Origin: DATIYW01 sp035517415
GTDB taxonomy: Bacteria > Acidobacteriota > Thermoanaerobaculia > Thermoanaerobaculales > Thermoanaerobaculaceae
Assembly: GCA_035517415.1 (NCBI GenBank)
Contig: DATIYW010000033.1
Coordinates: forward strand, 1-17,303
DNA: 17,303 nt
Direction of reading: 5' to 3'
Shown here: piece after piece, positions 7,588 to 14,922 of the stretch
Numbering within the stretch: position 1 is the stretch's first letter
Layout of the letters: each line of letters starts with the position of its first letter
The notes under the pieces: generated by a model
What the model saw: only the letters and a program-made list of their open reading frames with translations
The model's database searches: none
Told to the model about the DNA's origin: nothing
Made by a program: the position numbers and the translations under genes

Positions 7588-9859
7588 CCTGCCGGGGTCG
7601 CGGCTGGTGGCGCTCGGCGCCAGCGCGATCGCGGCGATGGCGGTGGGCAACCTCGCCCCTCCATCTCCGGTCTGGACCTGGCCGCTCGCGGCCGCGGCGG
7701 CCGCGGCGGCGTGTTGCGGCCTGCGTACTCCTTCGAGACGGCTCGGCTGGTGGGGAGCGTGCGGCCTCCTGCTCGGCTTCGCCGCCTGCGCGCGGGCGCC
7801 GCGCGCGCCCGAGGGCCTCGGCGCGCGGGCGCTGCCGGTACGCTTCGAGGTCGTGGTCCGCGACGGCTGGAGTCGGGGCGAGCGCGGCTGGAGCACCCGT
7901 GCCGCGGTGCGGCGCCTCGAGTCGGGGAGCGGGCCGGTCGCGCACCCCGCCGAGCTGCAGATGTCCATTCCCGCGGACCTCGCATCGTCCCGCCTGCCGA
8001 TGCCCGGGACCGGTTGGACGGGGAGCGGAGAGCTCCGCTTCGACCCCGACGCGCCGCTTCGACCACCGGCGCTGCACGTCAAGACGATGCTGCTGCTCGC
8101 GCCGGCGCCGGCCGGGTCGCCGGTCGACCGCGGCCGCGAGGTCGTGGTGCGGGCGCTGCAGCGCGCCGCGGACGTCGACCCGGTTCGCCTGAGGGCAGCC
8201 GGCCTGGCGGCGGCCGTGCTCCTCGGCCGGCGTGACGCGCTGCTCGAGGGCGAGGTCGCGAGCCTGCGGCGCTCCGGCCTCGCCCACCTGCTGGCCGTCG
8301 CAGGCCTGCACGCCGGCGCGTTCGGCCTGCTCGTCTGGGGCGCGCTGCGATTGGCGTGCTTCCCCCTCGCGGCGCGCCGCTGGGCGCTCGCCGGCTCGCT
8401 CGCCGCGTTCGCGCTCATCGCCGGCGGCAACACGCCGGTGCGACGCGCGGTCGTCGCTGCGATCGTGTACCTGCTCGCACGCCAGCTCGGCCGCCCGCTC
8501 CCGGCGGTGCCGACGGTGTGGGCGGTGGTGGCGTCGCTCGCCGCGCTCGAGCCGGAGATGGTGCTCCAGCCCGGGTTCCAGCTCACCGCGGCGGTGAGCC
8601 TGGCGCTGGTCCGCTGGGTCGTGCCGCTCGCGGCCCGCCTTCCGCTGCCGGCGAAGGTGGGCCAAGCGCTCGCCGTCGCCGTCGTCGCTCAGGCCGCATC
8701 GGCGCCGATCGTGGGCGAGCACTTCGCGAGCGTGCCGCCGCTCGGCGCGGCGGCGAACCTGACGGCGGCGCCGTTCGCACTCGTGCTCATCGCGCTGAGC
8801 CTGGCGGCGGTGCTGGCGCTGCCGATCTCCACCGGCCTCGCCGGCCTCGCGCTCGGCGGCGTGGCCGCGGCAAGGGCCGCGCTCGACCTCGTGTCGGGCG
8901 TGGGTGGACTCGGCGCGCAGCCGTTCGCGCCGCTGCCCGTCGCGGTTGCCGTCGGGCTGGCCGGGGTGGGAGCGCTCGCGCTGACGCGCACGAGAGTCGC
9001 CGCGCCGGCGGCGTGGCTCGCGGCGTCAGCGACCGCCGTTTGGCTGGTGCTGCCGGCGCCCGCCCGGGCGCTGCCGAACGAGGTGCGGATGTTGGGCGTG
9101 CGCGACGGCATGGCGCTGCTGGTGCGGCAAGGGCGCGCCGCCATCCTGGTCGACGCCGGGCGCTCACCGGTCGAGGCCTGGCGCGAGCTGGCGCGGCTGC
9201 GCGTCGACCGGCTCGACGCCGTGTTCCTGACGCACCCGGACGTCGACCACACCGGCGGCGCCGCGATGCTCCTCGACCGCCTCCAGGTCGCGCGCCTCGC
9301 GTACCCGCGAGCGCTCGCGGGCCGGGGCGAGATCGCGGTGCTGCGGCGGCTGGCACGCCGGCGTGGCATACCGGAGCTGCCGCTGGAGCGCGGCTCGCTT
9401 GTGAGGATCGAAGGCGTCGCCTGGGACGTGGCCTGGCCCCCGCGCGAGCTGGAGGGCGCCGACAACGACGCGAGCCTGGTCGCGCGGGTGGACGTCGGCG
9501 GCGTGCGCCTGTTGGTCACCGGCGATCTCGAGGCCCGCGGCGAGGCCTCCGTCCTCGGCGGCGGCGCCGCGCTGCGGGCCGACGTGCTGCAGCTCCCTCA
9601 CCACGGGTCGCGGACCTCGTCGACGCGCGGGTTCCTCGCCGCGGTGGATCCGCTCGTCGGGATCGCCGCGAGCGGGGAACGGCCGCGGTTCGCGTACCCG
9701 GACCCGCTGGTGGTGATGCGCGTGCTCGCAGTCCCGGCGGTGGTCGTCGACCAGCGTGGCGGCTTCACCGCGATCGGCTGGCGTGACCCCGGCCGGCTCG
9801 TGGTGGCCGGTGAGGAACCCGTCTTCGTGCCGCTGCCCGGACGCGCGCATGCCTTCTGA
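7547..9859 (+). CDS. comEC: ComEC/Rec2-family DNA-uptake channel protein
   Basis: ComEC forms the inner-membrane channel that brings single-stranded DNA into the cell during natural transformation. The 770-residue protein has the usual order: two N-terminal membrane segments (about 20-80), an OB-like soluble domain (about 95-180), the multi-helix Competence domain starting at RRSGLAHLLAVAGLHAG (about 235-500), and a C-terminal metallo-beta-lactamase-like domain. That domain carries LVDAG, THPDVDHTGG (H563, D565, D567, H568), TGDLE and LPHHGS. The loop that is normally DVGQGDA reads GVRDGMA here. The ATG at 7547 overlaps the methyltransferase by 41 bases; a GTG at 7607 would remove the overlap and neither has a strong ribosome site. 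No other competence gene is in the window, so transformability cannot be concluded. Confidence 0.92.
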   Translation: MSRSWLRSLAPPADLPGSRLVALGASAIAAMAVGNLAPPSPVWTWPLAAAAAAAACCGLRTPSRRLGWWGACGLLLGFAACARAPRAPEGLGARALPVRFEVVVRDGWSRGERGWSTRAAVRRLESGSGPVAHPAELQMSIPADLASSRLPMPGTGWTGSGELRFDPDAPLRPPALHVKTMLLLAPAPAGSPVDRGREVVVRALQRAADVDPVRLRAAGLAAAVLLGRRDALLEGEVASLRRSGLAHLLAVAGLHAGAFGLLVWGALRLACFPLAARRWALAGSLAAFALIAGGNTPVRRAVVAAIVYLLARQLGRPLPAVPTVWAVVASLAALEPEMVLQPGFQLTAAVSLALVRWVVPLAARLPLPAKVGQALAVAVVAQAASAPIVGEHFASVPPLGAAANLTAAPFALVLIALSLAAVLALPISTGLAGLALGGVAAARAALDLVSGVGGLGAQPFAPLPVAVAVGLAGVGALALTRTRVAAPAAWLAASATAVWLVLPAPARALPNEVRMLGVRDGMALLVRQGRAAILVDAGRSPVEAWRELARLRVDRLDAVFLTHPDVDHTGGAAMLLDRLQVARLAYPRALAGRGEIAVLRRLARRRGIPELPLERGSLVRIEGVAWDVAWPPRELEGADNDASLVARVDVGGVRLLVTGDLEARGEASVLGGGAALRADVLQLPHHGSRTSSTRGFLAAVDPLVGIAASGERPRFAYPDPLVVMRVLAVPAVVVDQRGGFTAIGWRDPGRLVVAGEEPVFVPLPGRAHAF

Positions 9860-10787
9860 CCTCGTGGTGGTGGTCGGCCCGACCGCGACCGGCAAGACCG
9901 TACTCGGCGCGGCGCTCGCGGAGCGGCTGGGCGGCGAGGTGGTCTCTGCCGACGCGTTTGCCGTCTACCGCGGCCTCGACATCGGCACCGCGAAGCCGGA
10001 CCGGGCCACCCGCGAGCGGGTCAGGCACCACCTGATCGACGTCGCCGACCCGAACGACCGCTACTCCGCCGGGATGTTCCTCCGCGACGCGGACGCGGCG
10101 ATCGCCGAGATCCGCGCTCGCGGCCGGCGCCCGGTGGTGGTGGGCGGCACGCATTTCTACGTCCGTGCGCTGCTCTGGGGCCTGTTCCCGGAGCCGCCCC
10201 GCGATCCGGCGCTGCGGGCCGAGCTGGCGCGCGAATGGGCGGCCTCGCCGGCGACGGTGCGGGCCCGGCTCGCCGCGCTCGACCCCGCCTCCGCGGCGAG
10301 GATCGCGCCTGCCGACCGCCAGCGGACCCTGCGGGCGCTCGAGGTCTGCCTCGCCTCCGGTCGCCCGATGAGCGAGCTGTGGCGGGAGCACGACCGCTCC
10401 CGGCCGCGCTACGACGCGCTCGTCCTCGGTCTCGATCTGCCCCGGCGCGAGCTCCATGCTAGGATTGCAGCGCGGGTGGAAAGCATGTTCGCCTCTGGAC
10501 TTTTGCAGGAGGTGGAAGGGTTGCTGCGGGCGGGAGTCGCACCCCGCGCGCACTCGCTGAAGGCGATCGGCTACCGCGAGTGCTGCGGGGCGTTGTCCGG
10601 CGAATGGACGGTTGCGCAAGCGGTGGAGCGGTCGATAGTTGCGACACGCCGACTGGCCAAGCGGCAGATGACCTGGTTGCGGGCAGAGGCGGACGTGGAG
10701 TGGCTGGCCGGGAGCGGCGAGGAGCAGGTCCGGCTGGCCATGGCACGGGTGGAGGAGCGAGGTGGAACAGGGACAGGAGCGGGCTAA
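9849..10787 (+). CDS. miaA: tRNA dimethylallyltransferase
   Basis: MiaA adds a dimethylallyl group to N6 of A37 in tRNAs reading UNN codons, which stabilises codon pairing. The 312-residue cytoplasmic enzyme has the P-loop GPTATGKT near the N-terminus, SADAFAVYRGLDIGTAKP with the conserved catalytic Asp, HHLIDVADPNDRYSAGMF, the VVGGTHFYVRALL segment, the RQRTLRALEV helix and KAIGYREC. Length is typical. I chose the ATG at 9849 because the P-loop follows at the usual distance; the frame is open upstream, but that part lies within comEC. It overlaps comEC by 11 bases, and the hfq start lies within its last 26 bases. The miaA-hfq pairing is widely conserved in bacteria, which supports both calls. 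Confidence 0.96.
   Translation: MPSDLVVVVGPTATGKTVLGAALAERLGGEVVSADAFAVYRGLDIGTAKPDRATRERVRHHLIDVADPNDRYSAGMFLRDADAAIAEIRARGRRPVVVGGTHFYVRALLWGLFPEPPRDPALRAELAREWAASPATVRARLAALDPASAARIAPADRQRTLRALEVCLASGRPMSELWREHDRSRPRYDALVLGLDLPRRELHARIAARVESMFASGLLQEVEGLLRAGVAPRAHSLKAIGYRECCGALSGEWTVAQAVERSIVATRRLAKRQMTWLRAEADVEWLAGSGEEQVRLAMARVEERGGTGTGAG
10457..10465 (+). promoter_or_regulatory. Candidate internal extended -10 promoter for hfq, within miaA
   Basis: TGCTAGGAT reads as an extended -10 (four of six matches to TATAAT). It shares the 7-mer ATGCTAG with the valS element. It lies about 300 bases upstream of the hfq start, inside miaA. No clear -35 is seen. Promoters of hfq inside miaA are known in Escherichia coli, so the position is plausible, but the sequence support is thin. 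Confidence 0.28.
10751..10756 (+). promoter_or_regulatory. Ribosome binding site deciding the GTG start of hfq
   Basis: GGAGGA ends five bases before the GTG at 10762. No ATG is available upstream of the Sm core, so this site fixes the start within the miaA coding region. Confidence 0.75.
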
Positions 10788-11022
10788 GGCGAGCGTCAAC
10801 GTTCAGGACAGCTTCTTCTACGCGATGCGCCGCGACGGGCGGCCGATCCACGTCTACCTGCTGACCGGGAAGCGCGTGACGGGCGTGCTGAAGCGCTTCG
10901 ACCGGTACGCGTTGATCGTCGAGAGCCACGGGGTCGAGCATCTCGTCTACAAGCACGCGGTGGCCACGGTGTGCCTGGCCCGAGGAGACGGGGAACAGCA
11001 CTTTGCCCAGCCGGTGGAGTAG
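10762..11022 (+). CDS. hfq: RNA chaperone Hfq
   Basis: Hfq forms a hexameric Sm ring that pairs small RNAs with mRNAs. The 86-residue protein has the Sm1 motif (VQDSFFYAMRRDGRPIHVYL, residues 14-33), the following GKRVTGVLKRFDRYALIVE strand, and the Sm2 signature YKHAVATV (63-70). The proximal uridine-binding residues are kept (Gln15, Lys64, His65). The rim patch RRDGR (23-27) retains arginines, which in proteobacterial Hfq drive RNA annealing. The C-terminal tail is short (about 14 residues), unlike the long enterobacterial tail. It starts with GTG after GGAGGA, overlaps miaA by 26 bases, and its last 20 bases overlap the lipoprotein gene. Confidence 0.96.
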   Translation: MEQGQERAKASVNVQDSFFYAMRRDGRPIHVYLLTGKRVTGVLKRFDRYALIVESHGVEHLVYKHAVATVCLARGDGEQHFAQPVE

Positions 11023-12226
11023 CGGCCTCCTGGCCCTGTTCCTCGTCGCGGCGGCATGCCGCAGCGCCGCGCCGACGCGCATCAGCCGCGTCCCGGACCC
11101 GACCTCTCCGCCGCTCACCGGCGCTCCGCTCGGCGCGGAGGCAGCCACGGCGGCTCGCCTTGCCGTGGCGGCGGCCGAGGCCGGTGACGCCACCGCTGCG
11201 AACCGCGACCTCGAGGCGGTCCCGTCGCCGCACCCGGTCCGCTCGCTCGCCGCGCTGGAGGTGCGGTACCTCCGCGGCGAGAAGGTGGCGAGGCAAGCGC
11301 GCGAGCTCGCCGAGGCCGAGGTCGGGTACGGCTCGGCGTGGGGGTTCGCCGCCGTCGCAGCCCGGGACGAAGGCGACGCCCAGGGCGCGCTCAAGGCCGC
11401 GCGGCGCGCCGAGGAGCTCCAGCCCTCCGGCGGCTGGGAGCAGTTCGGCGAGGACGTCGAGAACTCGCTCACCGGAGCGCTGGTCGGCGACGGCGCGGCG
11501 ATGCTCGGCGCGGGTAACGCGGCCGGCGCGCTGCAGAAGGCGAGGGAAGCGCTCGCGGTCGGACCGGACTCGACGGCGGCGCGGGCGCTGGCGGTGAGAG
11601 CGCTGATCACGCTCCACGACTTGCGCGGCGCGGCGGAGATGGTGCCCGGACTCCCCGACACGCCGGAGGGGCTCGAGCTCAAGGGGAAGGTGGCCGAGGC
11701 GCTCGGCCAATGGGACCTGGCGCTCGACTTCTACACCCGCCTGCCGGCCAGCAACCCGCGGCGGTGCGAGCTGGTGAGCACGGCGAGAACGCAGTGGCGC
11801 CTCGCCAACGCGCCGCCGTACCTGACCGGCGCCCTCGCGGCGAAGCCGCTGCGGCGCCGCCACCTCGCCGCGATCATCGCCTTCGAGGCGCCCGCGCTCG
11901 GCAGCGAGAAGAGCGGCGCGGTCCCGGTGTTCGAGGACGTCGTCCAGATCCCGGAACGGCTCGACGTCCTGCTGGTGGCGAGGTCCGGCGTGATGCCGGG
12001 GGACCCGATCGCGCGCCGCTACGGCCCGGACCGCACGGTGTCCGCGCGGGAGTTCCAGTCCACGCTCGACCGCCTCGCGCGGGCGCTCCACCGGCAGCCG
12101 CCGCACTGGTGCGACGACGGGGCGACGGACTGCGTCCAGATGCCCGATCCGCTCGACGGGGAAGCCGCCGCGGCGCTGGTCCGCCAGGTCGCCGGCGAGG
12201 GAGGTGAGCCGTGCACGCAGCGCTGA
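11003..12226 (+). CDS. Lipoprotein with TPR-like repeats and an S-layer-homology-like C-terminal domain
   Basis: The 407-residue protein begins with a short signal peptide (WSSGLLALFLVAAAC). Cys19 would be the lipidation site, and +2 is Arg, not the Asp that retains lipoproteins in the inner membrane, so outer-membrane placement is likely. Residues about 45-280 are Ala/Glu/Leu-rich helical repeats with TPR character (GDAQGALKAARRAEELQP; GNAAGALQKAREALAVGPDS). Residues about 282-362 resemble one SLH module: RRRHLAAII, then VFEDV, then a GVMPGD turn, then YGPDRTVSAREFQSTLDRL. The tail has two cysteines (WCDDGATDC) that could pair. The start is a TTG overlapping hfq by 20 bases, with only GGGGA as a ribosome site. 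No exact function can be given; tethering or scaffolding in the envelope is inferred. Confidence 0.78.
   Translation: MPSRWSSGLLALFLVAAACRSAAPTRISRVPDPTSPPLTGAPLGAEAATAARLAVAAAEAGDATAANRDLEAVPSPHPVRSLAALEVRYLRGEKVARQARELAEAEVGYGSAWGFAAVAARDEGDAQGALKAARRAEELQPSGGWEQFGEDVENSLTGALVGDGAAMLGAGNAAGALQKAREALAVGPDSTAARALAVRALITLHDLRGAAEMVPGLPDTPEGLELKGKVAEALGQWDLALDFYTRLPASNPRRCELVSTARTQWRLANAPPYLTGALAAKPLRRRHLAAIIAFEAPALGSEKSGAVPVFEDVVQIPERLDVLLVARSGVMPGDPIARRYGPDRTVSAREFQSTLDRLARALHRQPPHWCDDGATDCVQMPDPLDGEAAAALVRQVAGEGGEPCTQR
12199..12207 (+). promoter_or_regulatory. Strong ribosome binding site for the CRP/FNR regulator
   Basis: GGGAGGTGA ends three bases before the GTG at 12211, and its GGAGG core is six bases away. 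It lies inside the lipoprotein gene and decides the GTG start. Confidence 0.75.
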
Positions 12227-12894
12227 CGGACCTGCTCGGCAAGTCCTCGCTGTTCGCCGAGCTGGAGCCGGGCGAGCTCGAGGCGCTCTCGCGCGCCGCG
12301 GAGCGCCGCGAGTTTGTCCGCGACGAGGTGATCTTCGCGGTCAACGAGGCCGGCGACGGCCTCTACGTCATCGCCGGAGGACGCGTCAAGGTCTGCGTGT
12401 CGTCGTCCGGAGGGAAGGAGCTGATCCTCGCGACGCTCGGGCCCGGGCAGTTCTTCGGCGAGATGGCGCTGCTCGACGATGCGCCGCGCTCGGCGAGCGT
12501 CGTGGCGCAGCTGCCCACGCTCGCGTACCGGATCAAGCGCGACGAGTTCGAGAAGCTGCTCGAGCAGCACCCCGGCATCGCGCGCAAGCTGCTCCGCGAG
12601 CTGTCACTGCGCCTGCGCCGGTCGAACGCGCAGATGGAGTCGCTCGCCACGCTCGACGTCGTCGGCCGGCTCGCGCGTTACTTCATCAGCCTGGCCAAGC
12701 AGCACGGCCAGATCCTCGGCAACGGCTGGGTGGCGGTGCGCCGGCCGACCCACCAGGACATCGCGAACTCGATCGGCACCTCGCGCGAGACCGTCACGCG
12801 ACTGATCAACGACCTCGAGCAGCGCGGACTGGTGGTCAACGAGGGCAAGATGAGCTACCTCCGCGAGTCGGTCCTGTCCGGCGAGGAGGAGTGA
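12211..12894 (+). CDS. CRP/FNR-family transcriptional regulator with intact cyclic-nucleotide pocket
   Basis: The 227-residue protein has an N-terminal cyclic-nucleotide-binding beta-barrel (about 10-125), a dimerisation helix (about 128-160), and a winged helix-turn-helix (about 178-210). The phosphate-binding cassette FGEMALLDDAPRSASV (82-97) keeps the glutamate (E84) and arginine (R93) that bind ribose and phosphate, so cAMP or a related ligand is likely. It lacks the N-terminal Fe-S cysteines of FNR. The recognition helix SRETVTRLINDL resembles that of Escherichia coli CRP (RETVGR), so a TGTGA-type half-site is predicted. I saw no full TGTGA-N6-TCACA site in the window. The start GTG overlaps the lipoprotein gene by 16 bases, and the stop shares one base with the next ATG. 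Confidence 0.94.
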   Translation: MHAALTDLLGKSSLFAELEPGELEALSRAAERREFVRDEVIFAVNEAGDGLYVIAGGRVKVCVSSSGGKELILATLGPGQFFGEMALLDDAPRSASVVAQLPTLAYRIKRDEFEKLLEQHPGIARKLLRELSLRLRRSNAQMESLATLDVVGRLARYFISLAKQHGQILGNGWVAVRRPTHQDIANSIGTSRETVTRLINDLEQRGLVVNEGKMSYLRESVLSGEEE

Positions 12895-13604
12895 TGGGGG
12901 ACGGCGGCGCGAGGCGGACCGGCGGCGAGTCCGCGGGTCCGGCCGACGCCGCGCGTGCCGCGAACAGCGGGGAGCGCGCGGCGATGCGCGCGGGCGCGGT
13001 CGCGCAGCGCGCCGCCAAGGAGGTCCGCGCCGCGCTGCGGCCGTTCACGATCCCGAACGGCATCACGCTCGTGCGCCTCGCCCTGACGCCGTTCTTCGTG
13101 CTCGCGACGATCTCCCGCGACCACCGGCTCGCGCTCGTCATCTTCGTCCTCGCCGGGGTGTCCGACGCCCTCGACGGCCTCGTCGCGCGCGTCCTCGGCA
13201 TGCGCTCGCTGCTCGGTTCCTACCTCGACCCGATCGCCGACAAGACGCTGCTCGTCACCGCCTACATCGCGCTCACCTTGCCGATCCCCGGTGCGGTCAC
13301 GATTCCGCTCTGGCTGACCGTGCTGGCGCTCTCCCGGGACTTCCTGATCGTGCTCGTCGCCCTCCTCCTCTACCTCGGCGCCGGCGTGAGGGAGTTTCCT
13401 CCGTCGGTACTCGGGAAGTTCACGACGTTCTTCCATGTCCTGACGGTGACGGTGGTCCTGGTCGCCAACGTGTTCCCGCTGCCGGAGGCGGTATTGCTGA
13501 CCAGCTTCTACGTCGCCCTGGCGTTCATCCTGGTCTCGGGCGTCGACTACATCCGGCGCGCCGCCGCGCTGCTGGAGGCGATCCACAATGACCAGCGCGC
13601 CTAG
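12894..13604 (+). CDS. CDP-alcohol phosphatidyltransferase (PgsA / CMP-forming cardiolipin synthase type)
   Basis: This integral-membrane enzyme transfers a phosphatidyl group from CDP-diacylglycerol to an alcohol: glycerol-3-phosphate (PgsA) or phosphatidylglycerol (Cls of the CMP-forming type). The 236-residue protein has the full CDP-OH-P signature: D91, D94-G95, A98-R99, G108, D112 and D116. Four to six hydrophobic helices follow IPNGITLVRLALTPFFVL. The first 50 residues are a hydrophilic Ala/Arg extension unusual for PgsA. The SDALDG and YLDPIADK wording and the PPSVLGKFTT segment lean toward the CMP-forming cardiolipin-synthase branch, but I cannot separate the two. The ATG overlaps the upstream stop by one base and follows GAGGAGGAG. 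Confidence 0.9.
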   Translation: MGDGGARRTGGESAGPADAARAANSGERAAMRAGAVAQRAAKEVRAALRPFTIPNGITLVRLALTPFFVLATISRDHRLALVIFVLAGVSDALDGLVARVLGMRSLLGSYLDPIADKTLLVTAYIALTLPIPGAVTIPLWLTVLALSRDFLIVLVALLLYLGAGVREFPPSVLGKFTTFFHVLTVTVVLVANVFPLPEAVLLTSFYVALAFILVSGVDYIRRAAALLEAIHNDQRA

Positions 13605-14922
13605 CAGCCGGCAGACCTCGCGGATGCTCGTCGTCGTCGGCGTCTGCGTGCTCGCCGTGGGTGCGCTGTTCGCCTGGTCGCACGCCCTCTTCCCACTGCT
13701 CGCCGGCTTCCTGCTCGCCTACGTCACGCACCCGCTCGCTTCGTGGTTCGAGCGCCACCGCATGCCGCGCATCCTCGGCTTCCTCGTCGTCGTGCTCGTG
13801 CTGGTCGGCGTGGCGGCGCTGGTGTTCGTCGTCTTCGTGCCGGCGGTGATCAACGAGTTCCTCCTCATCGGCCAGAAGCTCCCGTCCTGGCAGGAGGTCA
13901 TGCAGGAGCGCATCGCCCCGGTGCTGGACAACCTGAAGACGAGCTACCCGCAGGCGTATCAGCTCCTGCAGCAACGCCTCGCGGCGTGGGCGCAGGAGAA
14001 CCTGCCGTCGGTCGCCGAGAAGGCGGTGAGCTGGCTCGGAGGCCTGGCCGGGTCGGTGCTCAGCATCGCCGGCGCGCTGCTCGACCTGATCCTGATCCCC
14101 GTCATCGCCGCCTACCTGACCGTCGACTTCCGTCGCTTCCTGGCGGCGCTCCGCCGGCTGGTGCCGCGCCCGGTGCTGCCGACCGTCGATGCCGTCGTCG
14201 GCGAGGTGCACGGCGTGCTCGCCGCGTTCGTGCGCGGGCAGCTGCTGGTCTCGCTCGGCCTCGCGATCATGTACACCGGCGGGCTGGTGCTGGTCGGGGC
14301 GCCGCTGGCGCTCGTGATCGGCCCGCTCGCCGGCGTGCTTTCGCTCGTCCCATACCTCGGCCTGATCGTCGGCGGCGGCAGCTCGCTGCTCCTCACGCTG
14401 CTCGAGCACCAGGACCTCGTGCACCCGCTCGGCGTCCTGATCGTGTTCGTCGTGGCGCAGAACATCGAGGGCTGGATCCTGACGCCCCGTCTGCTCGGGC
14501 GCAGCGTCGGGCTCCACCCGGCGTGGGTGCTGGTCTCCTTGCTCGTCGGCGGCGAGCTGTTCGGCCTTCCCGGCGTGATCGTCGCGGTGCCGGTCGCCGC
14601 GGCGCTGCGCGTCGTGCTCGTCCACGCGGTGCAGGCATACAACGAGAGCGGGTTCTACGTCGGCGAGGGGCCGCCCGTCGTGCTCTACGTGCGGGATGGG
14701 GTCGGCGCCTGCGCCGACGCGCGCCGCGCGGTCGAGCCGCTGGTGAGCCGGCGCGGCCTTCACCTGCGGGTCGTCGACGTCGGCGGCAACCCCGCCTTGC
14801 TGGAGAACTTCGGGACCCGGGTGCCGATCCTCGAGATCGGACGCGACATCGTCGCCGAGGGCGCGCTGTCGGCGCAGCAGCTCGAGGAGGCCCTGGATCG
14901 CGCACTGGAGGAACGGGCATGA
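13588..14922 (+). CDS. AI-2E (PerM/YdiK)-family transporter fused to a glutaredoxin-like domain
   Basis: Residues 1 to about 355 are an AI-2E-family permease. It has membrane segments at about 13-50 and 62-85, a soluble amphipathic stretch (about 95-150), then the multi-helix core with PYLGLIVGG and AQNIEGWILTPRLLGRSVGLHP, the family signature. Family members export varied solutes (AI-2, Na+/Li+ in other branches), so the substrate is unknown. From residue 362 a thioredoxin-fold domain follows: PPVVLYVRDG, then the active-site position VGAC (V372, C375), then the cis-proline at TRVPIL (P413). The usual CxxC has lost its first cysteine. Stand-alone homologues of this Grx-like type are about 80 residues, so the domain is complete. 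The ATG follows GGAGG at nine bases and overlaps the previous gene by 17 bases. Confidence 0.9.
   Translation: MTSAPSSRQTSRMLVVVGVCVLAVGALFAWSHALFPLLAGFLLAYVTHPLASWFERHRMPRILGFLVVVLVLVGVAALVFVVFVPAVINEFLLIGQKLPSWQEVMQERIAPVLDNLKTSYPQAYQLLQQRLAAWAQENLPSVAEKAVSWLGGLAGSVLSIAGALLDLILIPVIAAYLTVDFRRFLAALRRLVPRPVLPTVDAVVGEVHGVLAAFVRGQLLVSLGLAIMYTGGLVLVGAPLALVIGPLAGVLSLVPYLGLIVGGGSSLLLTLLEHQDLVHPLGVLIVFVVAQNIEGWILTPRLLGRSVGLHPAWVLVSLLVGGELFGLPGVIVAVPVAAALRVVLVHAVQAYNESGFYVGEGPPVVLYVRDGVGACADARRAVEPLVSRRGLHLRVVDVGGNPALLENFGTRVPILEIGRDIVAEGALSAQQLEEALDRALEERA

Noticed and set aside
7688..7710. GC-only repetitive run in comEC
   Set aside because: It codes for an Ala-rich membrane segment and has no exact tandem unit beyond what alanine codons give.
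5622..8722. Several long minus-strand frames opposite the unknown gene, the methyltransferase and comEC
   Set aside because: Ser/Arg/Pro-rich composition, no motifs, and fully antisense to recognisable proteins.
9410..9414. TGTGA as a possible CRP half-site
   Set aside because: It lies in the middle of comEC and no TCACA half-site follows at six bases.
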